DNA from: Streptomyces sp. R33
GTDB lineage: Bacteria; Actinomycetota; Actinomycetes; Streptomycetales; Streptomycetaceae
Reading direction: 5' to 3'
Assembly (NCBI RefSeq): GCF_041200175.1
Contig: NZ_CP165727.1
Coordinates: forward strand, 1 to 64,000
DNA: 64,000 bases
Shown here: positions 1 through 8,759 of the stretch, in pieces
Layout: the number at the start of each line of letters is the position of its first letter
Numbering within the stretch: position 1 is the first letter of the stretch
The notes under the pieces: model-generated
What the model was told of the DNA's origin: nothing
The model's database searches: none
What the model saw: the letters and a program-made list of their open reading frames with translations, nothing else
Program-made: the position numbers and the translations under genes

Positions 1-616
1 CCCGCGGAGCGGGTACCTGAGCGCTGCGCGCTCAGGAGAGAACCGCCTCGCTGCGCTCGACGGGGCTCGGCTTCGCCGAGCCAGAGCCGGCCCTTCGGGC
101 CGGGGTCCTGCGCTTCGCTCCGGACGGGTTCGGGGTTCCGCTGCGCTCCACCCCGAACGGCCCGCTCCGCGGGCCCGGGTGACCCCGTTTCACGGGGTCC
201 GGGCCTGCGGCCCGTTGGGCGGGTCCGCTCCGCTCCCCCGCCCCAGGCCCTTCCGGCTCCGCCTCCAGGACCAGCCCGCTCCGCGGGCGCCAGCAGCAGG
301 GAGGTGGGATGGTGCCACGGTCGGCTGTGGTCTGCGGAGCTCCCGGTGCTGGCCAGGCCGGGGCTGAACGCCGCCCGCGGCTTACCGGTGCTGCTGTAGC
401 GGATGACGAAATCCACTGTCATCTGTATGCCTTCCTGCCAGCCGGGTGACGAGCAGCGTGGAGCATGCGAGCCATCGAACGGGCCACGTCCGGTGGCTCC
501 TTGACTGCTTGAGGGGATGACAGCGGGCGCTTCGCGCCCTGGACGGCCATGTCCGCTGCGCTCCCCCCTGCCGTGGCCCTGCTGGCAGCAGTCACCCGGT
601 GGTGGGTGACTGCCTG
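1..616. other. GC-rich non-coding stretch, no gene seen
   Basis: This stretch is dominated by short complementary words such as GCTCCGC and GCGGAGC, which could form many small hairpins. Frames that stay open here read as low-complexity Arg/Pro/Gly strings with no recognisable domain. A similar texture recurs at about 4240-4480, on the other side of the plasmid-type genes. I see no RNA gene, origin motif or mobile element in it. Confidence 0.6.
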
Positions 617-1198
617 TCATGGGGTCAGGGCTTCAAGCTGTTGGGTGATGCGCTCCAGGTCGTCGGCCTCGCCCTCGTACGCGGGCCCGTCCGGGTGGTG
701 CCGGAGCTCTCGCAGGGAGGTGATGTGGTCTTCCTGATTAATGGCGAGCAGGCGGTGTTGGCGGTCGTGGGCGGAGGTGTAGCGGGCGCGGCTGATGGGC
801 GCGCCGTGCAGCGGGAGCAGCGCGGTGTGGATGTACCAGCGTCCGGCGGAGCGGGCGTAGTAGTGGATTTCGTCGTACGGGTCGGTTCCGTAGCGGTAGG
901 CGCGCTCTTGGTAGGCGAAGACGACCAGTCGTCCATGACTCAGTTCAACCCAATCGCCGTCGACGGCTTGAATGGTCAGTGGCTGCCCGTCGGGGGCGAT
1001 CTCGGTGACAGAGGTGCGGCGGACGCAGAACAGGACATCGGCGCCGGTTTCGGTGTTGGTGAGGATGAGCCGCTCGTCTGGGAACCAGTGGTCACCCTCG
1101 TGATCCCGCCCGTGGGGGCACTCCCATTCCGGCCGGGCGAGGTAGCGGCCATGGGCCTGCGTCTGGCTTCCGTGGTAGTCGACGATGAAGGTTCCCAT
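617..1198 (-). CDS. hypothetical protein, 193 aa
   Basis: I do not recognise the family. The protein is soluble in appearance, with no signal peptide or membrane segment. It is rich in Tyr, His and Arg, including DEIHYYARSAGRWY around residue 105. The C-terminal 35 residues are charged and probably helical. It starts at ATG with only a weak purine-rich upstream sequence. It leads a row of minus-strand plasmid-type genes that includes a DUF932 protein, so a role in plasmid or phage biology is only an inference from context. The frame is well ordered compared with the opposite-strand frames, which supports it being real. Confidence 0.6.
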   Translation of the reverse strand: MGTFIVDYHGSQTQAHGRYLARPEWECPHGRDHEGDHWFPDERLILTNTETGADVLFCVRRTSVTEIAPDGQPLTIQAVDGDWVELSHGRLVVFAYQERAYRYGTDPYDEIHYYARSAGRWYIHTALLPLHGAPISRARYTSAHDRQHRLLAINQEDHITSLRELRHHPDGPAYEGEADDLERITQQLEALTP

Positions 1199-1322
1199 GC
1201 GAATGCTTCATTCTACTAGCCGGATTGAAAATGGAGATGATCACAAGTCCCGGTGAGCCGGAGGCGGGACTTCCCCGGCCCCGGACGCGAGTCCGGGGCC
1301 GGGCGCGGTCTTTGCTGGGCCG

Positions 1323-2327
1323 TCAGACGGCCAGAAGGCGGAAGGCCCGCTCCATCACGTCGTCAGCGGTTCCTGTGATCACCCGCTCGGCGCGGACTGC
1401 GGTTTTCGCGGCGGGATCCGCTCCGCGTGCGGGGGCCACATGGTTGGCGTACTCCGTGATCGCGTTGTACCCCGCCCACGCCGTGCCCCGGATACCGGCC
1501 TGCGTGTCCGCCTGCTCGAACAGGTTCCGGATGCTGGCCCACCGGGTGTCCCGGTTGGTCTTCTTCCGGGCGCTGTCGCTCCCCTCCAGCGGCCAGAGCT
1601 CATCCACGATCTTCCGCAGGCCGGGTGTGGACATCTCCACGTCCAGCATGCGCTGCGCCGCCTTCTCGAACTCCTCCGCGTAGCGGAACGTCAGCCCCAG
1701 GGCCTGGCGAGCCTGCGCGACGCGGGCGCGGGCGCCCGAGGTGTGGCGGACGGTGTAGCTGCTCTTGGTGTTCCGCAGGGCCGCACGCAGCGTGTTCGCG
1801 CAGACGACCCGTACCGGGGTCACCACGATGCGGAACGCGGTGCTGCCGTCGTGGGAGTTGAACGCGGCAATGTACAGGTCCACCGCGTCATCGCTGCCGA
1901 TCGTCATGTTCTGGGGCAGCTTCATCGTCAGAAACACCTGTCGGCCGCCCTTGAGTGATCCGGCCGTCTCGAAGTGCGCGCCCGACTCGTCCACCAGGTG
2001 GTTGAGGAACTCGGCGTGCTCCTCGTTCTGCATGGGGGTGTAATCGGGGCCGACCACACCGAGTGTCTCCGGCTGTCCGGTCTTGGGGTGGGTGCGCACG
2101 CTGGCCCGGTGGTTCGGCACGTCGAGCAAGGTCGTCCCCTCGGCCGTCATCTCGGTAGCGTGCAGCCCGACCAGCCGGACGTTCCAGCTGTCCAGGGCGG
2201 CCAGACCCATCGCCTCCTCGGCCGTCATTGCGCTGGTGGTCACGGTCCCCAGGTTGTGCCAGGCACTCTCCCGCGCGCTCACGAACGCGGCGGTACCGTC
2301 GCTGAACTGCTCGATCTCGTGTGCCAT
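1323..2327 (-). CDS. DUF932 (phage/plasmid-like, TIGR03299-type) protein
   Basis: This 334-aa protein has the pattern of the DUF932 / phage-plasmid-like family: an N-terminal AWHNLG motif near residue 20, a central VGPDYTPMQNEE stretch (about 95-107), VRVVCANTL (about 180) and a C-terminal helical part with WAGYNAITEY. Members occur on plasmids and phages; their function is not established. The start is the ATG at 2327, preceded by a strong GAAGGAGA ribosome-binding site; an upstream frame extension is rejected for that reason. It lies between two hypotheticals on the same strand, consistent with a plasmid maintenance or stress region, though that role is inferred only. Confidence 0.85.
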   Translation of the reverse strand: MAHEIEQFSDGTAAFVSARESAWHNLGTVTTSAMTAEEAMGLAALDSWNVRLVGLHATEMTAEGTTLLDVPNHRASVRTHPKTGQPETLGVVGPDYTPMQNEEHAEFLNHLVDESGAHFETAGSLKGGRQVFLTMKLPQNMTIGSDDAVDLYIAAFNSHDGSTAFRIVVTPVRVVCANTLRAALRNTKSSYTVRHTSGARARVAQARQALGLTFRYAEEFEKAAQRMLDVEMSTPGLRKIVDELWPLEGSDSARKKTNRDTRWASIRNLFEQADTQAGIRGTAWAGYNAITEYANHVAPARGADPAAKTAVRAERVITGTADDVMERAFRLLAV

Positions 2328-2474
2328 GACTCTCCTTCGATGCGGTGTGATACGTACGTTCGGCCGGGGCGGGGGTGCCACTCCCCGCCCCACAGTCGGC
2401 TGGCATGGCATGCCGGCCTCGGGGCTGTGCCAGGGATTGGCCCTGGCACAGCACTGGGCATGGGTCAGGTGGGG

Positions 2475-3050
2475 TCAGCAGACGCGGAATCCGCCCCGGG
2501 TTTGGGCCTGCGTTAGAAATTGGATCCAGGACTCCCACGGGCCGAAGTCCCGCCCGGCCTCCTCGCGATCCTCCGAGACCGCGCCCGCGTAGGCCCTTAA
2601 GGCGGCCTCGATCTCCCGCGGGCTGACCAGCCACGCGTCATTGCTGCACAGCTTGTAGTGGGCGATCCCGGGCCCGCCTCGGTCCGTGGTACGGACCGCC
2701 TCCACAGCAGCGCTCACGCGCGCACGGGCCGCCTCCTCGGCCTGGCGGACGGCCTCGTCATCAGGCTCCTTCTCCAGTGCCGCGCGCGCCTCCGTGTACT
2801 CGGCCACGTCGGGCCACGTGGGCTCGTCCTCGAAAGTGAGCATCCCGAACGCGCCCATCAGCTCGCGCGCCGTACCCATGTCCCAGACGTTAAAGCGGTA
2901 GTACGAGCGGGTGGCGACATCGATCCTCTGGTAAGCCTCCAGAACGCCCGTACCGGTCGCACGAGCCTGCTTCAGCCGCTCATGGGCCTCCTCGACGGCT
3001 ATGCGCTCCGCCTCACCGGGGCCGTCCTCGACGTACATGTCATAACCCAT
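2475..3050 (-). CDS. hypothetical protein, 191 aa
   Basis: No domain is recognised. The protein begins MGYDMYVED and is acidic. It contains YYRFNVWDMGTARELM around residue 50 and a C-terminal GPWESWIQFL segment. It has no membrane segment or signal peptide. AAAGGA upstream of the ATG supports the start. A rare TTA leucine codon sits at 2598-2600, so translation could depend on the bldA tRNA. Position next to the DUF932 gene suggests a plasmid-borne accessory role, but no function can be assigned. Confidence 0.65.
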   Translation of the reverse strand: MGYDMYVEDGPGEAERIAVEEAHERLKQARATGTGVLEAYQRIDVATRSYYRFNVWDMGTARELMGAFGMLTFEDEPTWPDVAEYTEARAALEKEPDDEAVRQAEEAARARVSAAVEAVRTTDRGGPGIAHYKLCSNDAWLVSPREIEAALRAYAGAVSEDREEAGRDFGPWESWIQFLTQAQTRGGFRVC

Positions 3051-3175
3051 GGTCGGGTCCTTTCGGAGTCTTCGGTCTGGGCCGGGAGTGCCACGCCCCC
3101 GGCCTGGTCGGCCGCCCCGGGTCTGAGGCGGTCCGGATGCCGTGCAGGGGCCAGCCCGTGCACGGCCTGGGAAGG

Positions 3176-3607
3176 TCAGACGGTGAGCGTCGGGGCGTCG
3201 TAGTTCTCCATGCCGGGCTCGGGGCCTTGCAGCTCCCCGTCCGGGCCGAAGCAGTACGCGCTGAACGACTCCCCCGCCGTCAGGGGGTAGGCCACCAGAT
3301 CAAGAACGCGCCACGTCCTGACAACCGTCCTGCCGCTGGCCAGCGAGGTCCGCAAAACCACCACCGCCATACCGCCGTTCAACGCAGTCCGCAGCAACAA
3401 CATCGCCACGTGGTGCAGGTCCGGGTCCTCGCTGTCATCGTCGAGGTCCGGCCCCGCCACGTTGCAGGCGTGCCAAAGGGTGTCGCCGTCGCGCAGATAG
3501 GTGACGGACAGTCCGTGCATGCCCACCCCGGCCGCGCGGTGTAAAGCGCGCAGCAGGCGGACATTCGCTTGAGAGAGACGATCAGGGTGCGCGACATCGG
3601 CATTCAC
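3176..3607 (-). CDS. hypothetical protein, about 143 aa
   Basis: The coherent part begins VNADVAHPDRL and runs to the end DAPTLTV. The same frame stays open further upstream, but there it turns into Arg/Trp/Cys-rich shadow sequence over the neighbouring gene, so the GTG at 3607 is taken as the start. Its Shine-Dalgarno sequence is poor, so the start is uncertain. There is no signal peptide; a hydrophobic stretch MLLLRTALNGGMAVVVL lies mid-protein. It follows the 127-aa gene upstream by about 60 bp on the same strand. Confidence 0.5.
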   Translation of the reverse strand: MNADVAHPDRLSQANVRLLRALHRAAGVGMHGLSVTYLRDGDTLWHACNVAGPDLDDDSEDPDLHHVAMLLLRTALNGGMAVVVLRTSLASGRTVVRTWRVLDLVAYPLTAGESFSAYCFGPDGELQGPEPGMENYDAPTLTV

Positions 3608-3668
3608 GCTCCATGTGCGTGGCCGGGTGCGGCCCGCTCGCCGCACCCCGCAGGGTGGGCAACACCGG

Positions 3669-4052
3669 TCAGGACGACGCGGCCAAAACCTGGCGGTCCA
3701 GGTCCGACGCATTCGCGTGCGCCAACAGGCGGTCCAGCAGCACCAAAGCCTGATCGAACGTGAGTCCCTCCACGCCGCGGGACGTAGCCGGACCGGTGAA
3801 CAGCGCTCGGCCCACCACAGCCTGCGGGCGCCGGTACCGTGCCAGCAAGCCCTCAACCGGGCAATTCACGCCGTGACCGCACTGCGCGGCGTAGTGGTCG
3901 CTCCACATCACCAGCGACTCCGTCAGTACTTCGTGCGCGACGGAATCCGCGGCCAGCACACCCTGCGGAGTCATCGCCAGGTACCAGCCCAGGACATGGA
4001 ACCCGCCCGCAGGCGAGACCTCCACAGCGAAACGATCCGGACGTAAAGACAT
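3669..4052 (-). CDS. hypothetical protein, 127 aa
   Basis: This small soluble protein starts MSLRPDRFAVEVS after a good AAGGGA ribosome-binding site. It has one Cys-His pair (CGHGVNC near residue 58) and a helical C-terminus with DQALVLLDRLLAHANA. No family is recognised. It is the promoter-proximal gene of the minus-strand group running down to 617, and an imperfect dyad lies about 80 bp upstream. Confidence 0.6.
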   Translation of the reverse strand: MSLRPDRFAVEVSPAGGFHVLGWYLAMTPQGVLAADSVAHEVLTESLVMWSDHYAAQCGHGVNCPVEGLLARYRRPQAVVGRALFTGPATSRGVEGLTFDQALVLLDRLLAHANASDLDRQVLAASS

Positions 4053-4133
4053 GGCTGTCCCTTCATCAGGGGGTGTGATTTCTCGGTCCGGTGGCCGACT
4101 GCCACCATCACCAACAAGACAACTATATCAATC

Positions 4134-4162
4134 GCTTCACCATGATCACCACTGGTTGAAGC
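4134..4162. promoter_or_regulatory. imperfect dyad upstream of the minus-strand gene group
   Basis: GCTTCACCA and TGGTTGAAGC form an imperfect inverted repeat in a locally AT-richer spot (with CTATATCAATC just to the left). It lies between the start of the 127-aa gene and the GC-rich stretch. It could be an operator for the leftward genes. No promoter hexamers were identified with confidence. Confidence 0.3.
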
Positions 4163-4239
4163 CTCTCAGAAAAGGAGGTTTCCGCAGGCCAGAGGGTGTA
4201 AAAGCCCGGGAGCTGGGCACGGTGGGTCCCGTGCTGGCG

Positions 4240-4560
4240 CACCTCTGACGCTGCGCGTCAGAGGCAAGGGATACGGCAGCGCGAAGCGAGGGCGCGGGTA
4301 GCGAAGCGGACCGCGCCCGCCTGCCGTGTCCCGCAGCGCGTGAGAGCGCGCAGCGCTCGGTCCGGGACGCCGCGAAGCGGGGTCCCGGCACGCGTGCGTG
4401 GCAGCGGGGGAGCGAAGCCGACCCCGCTGCCACTGGGGGTGCGGGGAGCGAAGCGGACCGCACCCCCACCGCCGGCACGGTGCCCACCGAGCCCAGCCCC
4501 CGGGAAGAACTGCCCGCCGCGGCGGTCCACCGCAGAACATCCCGCAACCCGCACAGGTCG
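4240..4560. repeat. GCGAAGCG-rich low-complexity stretch
   Basis: GCGAAGCG and GAGCGAAGC words recur about every 40-60 bases, mixed with GCGCAGCG and CGCTGCG complements. The reading frames across it are compositional shadows. It resembles the 1-360 stretch, so the left plasmid-type block is bracketed by two patches of the same kind of DNA. Confidence 0.4.
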
Positions 4561-4568
4561 GGCGCCGC

Positions 4569-5588
4569 CTAAAAGCCGAGGCCGCGGAGCAACGCAGGCA
4601 CCCGGGCCGGCTCCGGCCGGAGTCCGGATGCCAGGTAGTGGACACCCTCCCCCGCCGGGCGCGCGCCGGTGTCCTTGCCGATGGGGTGGCGCCGGCTCGT
4701 CGCCGTACGCCAGCCGTACCGCTCATCCCACACCAGCGCAGGCACAGCCGCCCGGCCGGGAGCAAGCTGAACGGCGGCAGCCAAGACCCCGCCCTCCAGC
4801 TCCACCACCTCCACCTCGACCGCCTCCGCAAGGCCGTCCACCGCAAGAGCATCTGCGACCGCCTGGACGTACGGACGCACCTCCCGCATACGCAGCTCCG
4901 TCTCCGCCGCGGCCAGCGCCCGGCGCCGGACGATCTGGGGGTAGCCGAGGCGCTCGGCGGCCAGCCGCGGATCCAGGCGCGGATCGCGCTCGAGAAGATC
5001 AGCGATGCGGCGGCCGCGCAGCACCGCGAGGCTCTTCATCGCCGTGGTCATCGCCACCCCCAACTGCTCCACAACTGCAGCCGCAGTAATAGCCGGGTCG
5101 GCATCCAGGAGGTCCTCGGTGCGGAGCAGGATCTGATCACGCGGCACCATGTCGCCGCTACCCCGCGGCCGGCCGCTGCCGTGCCGCACACCGCGCCCCG
5201 GACGCGAGTCACGGAAACGGCGCACCACCCCCCGCGGCCAGTGCTCCACGCCCGCGACCACCACCAGGTGCTCAGCCACTGCCGGATCGCGCTTGTAGGT
5301 GCTCCATGTACTCACCCCGACATTCAGCTCCTGCGCCGCCTCATGCCGGTCCAGCAGATCCTCATCATCCTCACCTGCAGGGAGCGCCAGCACCTCCTCG
5401 CCGGCCAAGTACGCCGCCGTCTGCTCCCCATCCCACAACAGCGTCTGCGCCTTCGGCGAGCTGACCGGATCAGGAAACCCCTCTTCGGCATAAGGCCTGT
5501 TGTTCCTCAGCGTGCCCACCGACACCCCCAGCGCCTGCGCCAAGCCGACAACCGACTGCACACGCTCGCGACGACCAGCACGAATCAC
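4569..5588 (-). CDS. HTH-containing protein with DUF6292-like C-terminus
   Basis: This 339-aa protein has an N-terminal helix-turn-helix-like part (AQALGVSVGTLRNNRPY near residues 17-33), a second one (AAQELNVGVSTWSTYKRDP, about 83-100) and a third helical block in the middle. The C-terminal third, with YVQAVADAL and ALVWDERYGWRTA, resembles the DUF6292 family of actinomycete proteins, as I recall it. The GTG at 5588 is chosen over the TTG at 5627 because GGGAGGGG lies seven bases before it. Repeated DNA-binding modules suggest a regulator or an origin- or partition-binding protein; this is inference. Long open frames on the plus strand here are shadows. Confidence 0.65.
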   Translation of the reverse strand: MIRAGRRERVQSVVGLAQALGVSVGTLRNNRPYAEEGFPDPVSSPKAQTLLWDGEQTAAYLAGEEVLALPAGEDDEDLLDRHEAAQELNVGVSTWSTYKRDPAVAEHLVVVAGVEHWPRGVVRRFRDSRPGRGVRHGSGRPRGSGDMVPRDQILLRTEDLLDADPAITAAAVVEQLGVAMTTAMKSLAVLRGRRIADLLERDPRLDPRLAAERLGYPQIVRRRALAAAETELRMREVRPYVQAVADALAVDGLAEAVEVEVVELEGGVLAAAVQLAPGRAAVPALVWDERYGWRTATSRRHPIGKDTGARPAGEGVHYLASGLRPEPARVPALLRGLGF

Positions 5589-5974
5589 CCGGAACCCCTC
5601 CCAGAACGGCTTCAGCCACGGAACCAAGCCGCAGCACAGGAGAGAACTATAACGACATGACTGTCATTGTCAGGGCGCAACGGCCAACCTGACAACGTGA
5701 CTCCGCCAGCTGTCCTCCACAGTCGTGAGCCTTCCAGGCCAACGCCCTTGCCACCCGCCACCGCGGAAGTGGGCGCCGGGCACATTCACTTCAACGACCG
5801 ACACCCTCCCCCCTGCGCTCCCCTGCTTCCCCCTCCCTCCGTTCGATCCCCCCTCTCCTCCGTTCCCTTCCCCACCTCTCGTCAGCCCCTTACCCCCAGC
5901 CCTCGCACCTCGTGCAACCCGCTTCCTCCCTCACTCTCTCCTCCCCCTCCTACCTATAAGTCCGGCTAGTCACC

Positions 5975-6011
5975 GGCTGCATTTGCTGGTCTGACCAGGC
6001 ACGATGCAGCC
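5975..6011. repeat. nested inverted repeat
   Basis: GGCTGCAT (5975-5982) pairs with ATGCAGCC (6004-6011), and inside it CTGGTC (5986-5991) pairs with GACCAG (5993-5998). TATAAG lies about 20 bases to the left. This could be an operator or a replication-related hairpin. A simple terminator is less likely because no gene ends here. Confidence 0.5.
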
Positions 6012-6035
6012 AGACCCCAGAAACCGCTTACCCCC

Positions 6036-6096
6036 TTGTTTACCCCCATGTCTCCCCCCTCTTTCTCCCCCATGTCTCCCCCCTTTGTTTACCCCC
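6036..6096. repeat. interleaved C-rich direct repeats, iteron-like
   Basis: TTGTTTACCCCC occurs at 6036-6047 and 6085-6096. CCCCCATGTCTCCCCCC occurs at 6043-6059 and 6067-6083, a 24-base period. The repeats sit in the asymmetric C/T tract directly right of the nested dyad. Iterons of a replication origin or binding sites for the nearby HTH protein are possible; neither is shown. Confidence 0.45.
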
Positions 6097-6271
6097 CGAG
6101 GTGCACGCGCGTCCCAGACCGCAGGCAACGGTCCAAGCGCCGCCCACCGGCTCCCCCCCTGGGGGGACTACCGACCCCACCGACGCGCTGCCCGCGGCGA
6201 ACGCTCCAGACATTGGCTGGCTGATCTTCGTCACGCCGTCTTCGCGCACCCGCAGCCAGTAGGTTAGCCAG

Positions 6272-7660
6272 GTGGACATCTCCTCGCTTCCTCATTCCTT
6301 CCGGCTGCTCGTGACGGGCGGAGGAACCGGTGGTCACACCTACCCGGCCCTGACCGCGATCCGTACCTTGCAAGGGCGTCTCACGGCCGCAGGCAGCACG
6401 CTGGACGTCCTGTGGATCGGGACAGCAGACGGGCTCGAGGCGCGGGTCGCTCCGGCGGAGGGGATCGGGTTCAAGACGGTGGTAACAGGGAAGATCCGTC
6501 GCTCGGCGAACCTTCTCAAGATGCTGTCGGCGGCAAACGTGAAGGACATGGCCCGGGTGCCGCTCGGCGTCGCCCAGGCGCGGTCGATCGTGTCCGATTC
6601 CCAGCCGGACGTCGTGCTCGCGACCGGCGGGTACGTAGCGGTACCGGCGGGGCTGGCCGCACGGCTGAGTAGGCGTCCTCTGGTCCTGCACGAGCAGACA
6701 GTCCGGCTGGGCCTGGCCAACCGGAAGCTCGCGAGCTCCGCGACGCGCGCGGTGTCCTCGGAGTCCTCGCTGGCGCTGCTACCCGCCGAAGTACGCGGGC
6801 GGGCAGTCGTCACCGGCAACCCCGCACGGCCGGAGGTGTTGACCGGTCACCCGGACAAAGCGGTGGAGGCGCTGGCCTTGCACGGCTTCGACCGTCGGCT
6901 GCCGACGGTCTACGTCACCGGCGGAGCGCAGGGCGCCCAGCAGATCAACGCTGTCGTCCGGGATGTGCTCCCATGGCTCCTAGGCCATGCAAATGTGATC
7001 CACCAGTGCGGTCCGGCGAACGTGGACGAACTCCAGGCAGCCGCCGCGGGCCTGGACCCGGTACTCGCCGACCGGTACCGCCTGGCCGGGTTCGTCGGGG
7101 CTGAGCTGCCCGACGTCCTGGCACTGGCCGATGTCGTGGTGTCCCGCAGCGGAGCCGGGACTCTGGCCGAGCTCACCGCGCTGGGCAAGCCCGCCGTGTT
7201 CGTGCCGCTGGCCGCCTCGGCCTGGAACGAACAGGCGCACAACGCCCAGCACCTTGCTGATGCGGGGGCCGCAGTCGCCCTGCTCGGCGAGGTCACCCCG
7301 CAGACCTGCAGAACGCCGTCAACCGCTCCTGACCGACCCCGCCCGACGGGCGACCAGGGCAGAGCGGGCTCATGCGCACGGGAGGCCGGACGCCGCCGAC
7401 CGGCTCGTGGACGTGCTCCTGACCGCGGCCGCCAGCTAACCTGTCCCCACGCAGCAGCTACCGGAGGAGCTCGGCGACCGTGCTCGACCAGGTTGACGAC
7501 CTCGGTGAAGGCCTGGGGGGCCTTCCCGAACGCTCGCGCGTGGGCGGCGGCATCATTGCCTCGGCGTCGAGGAGATGGCACTGGCAGCCGGGAACGAGGT
7601 GGCCGACCCGCTGGCACTCCCCGCCCCGGTGCAGTTGCACCAGAGCGGGTTAGGAGGTAA
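6272..7660 (+). CDS. MurG-like GT28 glycosyltransferase, 3' end frame-damaged
   Basis: The first about 340 residues are a clear GT-B glycosyltransferase of the MurG/GT28 type. They have an N-terminal GGGTGGHTYP loop (about 14-23), a GGAQGAQQIN motif near 217 and a C-terminal donor-site region with SRSGAGTLAEL and NEQAHNAQHL (about 290-330). Such enzymes move a sugar from a nucleotide donor onto a lipid or small-molecule acceptor. The frame then turns into Arg-rich nonsense running to 7660. Family-like sequence resumes in other frames (ADLQNAVNR, then LLTDPARR) and ends at 7439. Two single-base losses near 7298 and 7326 would restore a normal end, so this is either a recent pseudogene or a sequencing error. 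The start is GTG at 6272. The next gene is convergent. Confidence 0.75.
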   Translation: MDISSLPHSFRLLVTGGGTGGHTYPALTAIRTLQGRLTAAGSTLDVLWIGTADGLEARVAPAEGIGFKTVVTGKIRRSANLLKMLSAANVKDMARVPLGVAQARSIVSDSQPDVVLATGGYVAVPAGLAARLSRRPLVLHEQTVRLGLANRKLASSATRAVSSESSLALLPAEVRGRAVVTGNPARPEVLTGHPDKAVEALALHGFDRRLPTVYVTGGAQGAQQINAVVRDVLPWLLGHANVIHQCGPANVDELQAAAAGLDPVLADRYRLAGFVGAELPDVLALADVVVSRSGAGTLAELTALGKPAVFVPLAASAWNEQAHNAQHLADAGAAVALLGEVTPQTCRTPSTAPDRPRPTGDQGRAGSCAREAGRRRPARGRAPDRGRQLTCPHAAATGGARRPCSTRLTTSVKAWGAFPNARAWAAASLPRRRGDGTGSRERGGRPAGTPRPGAVAPERVRR

Positions 7661-8759
7661 CGCGGAGCGTCAGTTCGCGAAGCTGGCGGCCGGTGGTAGT
7701 GATGTCGTATCGGCGCGCGTTATTGAGAGCCGCCTTGGTCAGGTCCTTGTGCCGGTGGATTTCCCGGCCCATCTCGTCTAGGACCATGGCCAGTGAGCTC
7801 GGGTCGCCGGGAGTATATGGAACGCCAGCGCTCCCGAGGACTTCCCTCACACTGGGAAGATCGGAGTAGGCAACCGGAAGTCCGTGGGCTTGGGCCTCAA
7901 TGAGGACGAGCCCGAAGGCCTCCAGACCCCTGGTCGTGAAGACGAAGGCGTCGAAGTTCGGCAGGCGGCGCCATAGTTCGGGGCGGGGTAGGAACGGCTC
8001 GAACTGGACTCGGTTTCGGAGCCCGAGTTCGATGGCTCGCTGTTCCAGGTGCTCTCGCAGGGTTCCTTGTCCGATCACGGTCAGGTGGTGTGGGTGGTCG
8101 GTCAGGGAGAGGGCATCGATTGCGGTGATCGTGGATTTGTTGTCGTCGAGCCGACCGGCGTGGACCAGAGACAGTGGTCCGGTTCCGTCAGGCGGTTGGT
8201 CGCGTACCCGGGCGGAGCTCAAGGGGATGCCCCACGGGATGACGGTGAGCCGATCGGTAAATCGGCGTCGGGTGAGACGATCGATGCGATCTGCGAGGGC
8301 GGAGGTCGGGGCGACGATCGCGGTGCTTGCGGCGGCAACTTCATGCAGGGTCTCGCGTTCCTGCTCGTTGCGCTCGGCCGCCATCACGTCGGGGCCGTGG
8401 GCAATGGAGATGATCGGGATGCTGCCGGCGGTTCGGGTGAAGGCCAAGCTGAGAGCGAAACCGAGGTACTGGGCGTGGATGGCATCCGGCCGGGTCTTCT
8501 CGATGAGCGCACCGACCTCTCGCGTCAGCTCCTCGAGGTAGGGGTCAAAGTCCGGGCCATGGGGTCGTTTGGTCGTGGAGAGGGTGATCAGCTGATCAAA
8601 CGCGGCGCTCCACGCCTGATCGACCGGTTCTCTGCCTAGGAAGGTCGTGTGGGTTTTGGGCATCGCGTGGTAGAGGTCGTTGGCGAGGATCATGCTCCCC
8701 GACGAGGGTTCGCAGGGGCGGTTGATGCCGGTCAGGATGTTCAGGAGCCTGGTGGTCAT
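7650..8759 (-). CDS. glycosyltransferase family 4 (GT-B)
   Basis: This 369-aa retaining glycosyltransferase has an N-terminal TRLLNILTGINRP segment, a HGPDV loop near 125 and the GT4 EX7E signature EAFGLVLIEAQAHGLP at about 281-296. It would transfer a sugar from a nucleotide-sugar donor in the cytoplasm. The ATG at 8759 overlaps the TGA of the upstream 462-aa gene by four bases (ATGA), so the two are translationally coupled and probably work together. Other cluster members (MurG-like, GT2, nucleotide-sugar dehydrogenase) suggest assembly of a glycosylated product; the acceptor is unknown. Confidence 0.85.
   Translation of the reverse strand: MTTRLLNILTGINRPCEPSSGSMILANDLYHAMPKTHTTFLGREPVDQAWSAAFDQLITLSTTKRPHGPDFDPYLEELTREVGALIEKTRPDAIHAQYLGFALSLAFTRTAGSIPIISIAHGPDVMAAERNEQERETLHEVAAASTAIVAPTSALADRIDRLTRRRFTDRLTVIPWGIPLSSARVRDQPPDGTGPLSLVHAGRLDDNKSTITAIDALSLTDHPHHLTVIGQGTLREHLEQRAIELGLRNRVQFEPFLPRPELWRRLPNFDAFVFTTRGLEAFGLVLIEAQAHGLPVAYSDLPSVREVLGSAGVPYTPGDPSSLAMVLDEMGREIHRHKDLTKAALNNARRYDITTTGRQLRELTLRVTS

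Larger units (their letters stand above)
5589..6271. other. pyrimidine-rich intergenic region
   Basis: From about 5800 to 6100 the plus strand is almost pure C and T, a strong strand asymmetry for this window. It contains a nested dyad (5975-6011) and direct repeats (6036-6096), each listed separately. No convincing gene is present; frames that stay open are Pro/Ser-rich compositional artefacts. It lies between a minus-strand DNA-binding gene and the plus-strand glycosyltransferase gene, so it must hold promoters for both, and could hold an origin. Confidence 0.55.

Noticed and set aside
1..616. A linear-replicon telomere
   Set aside because: The stretch has many short complementary words but no ordered series of palindromes of the Streptomyces telomere type, and the window start is arbitrary.
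4340..5660. Long plus-strand frames across the minus-strand HTH gene
   Set aside because: They read as Arg/Pro/His-rich low-complexity sequence, and the opposite strand has ordered HTH motifs and a good ribosome-binding site.
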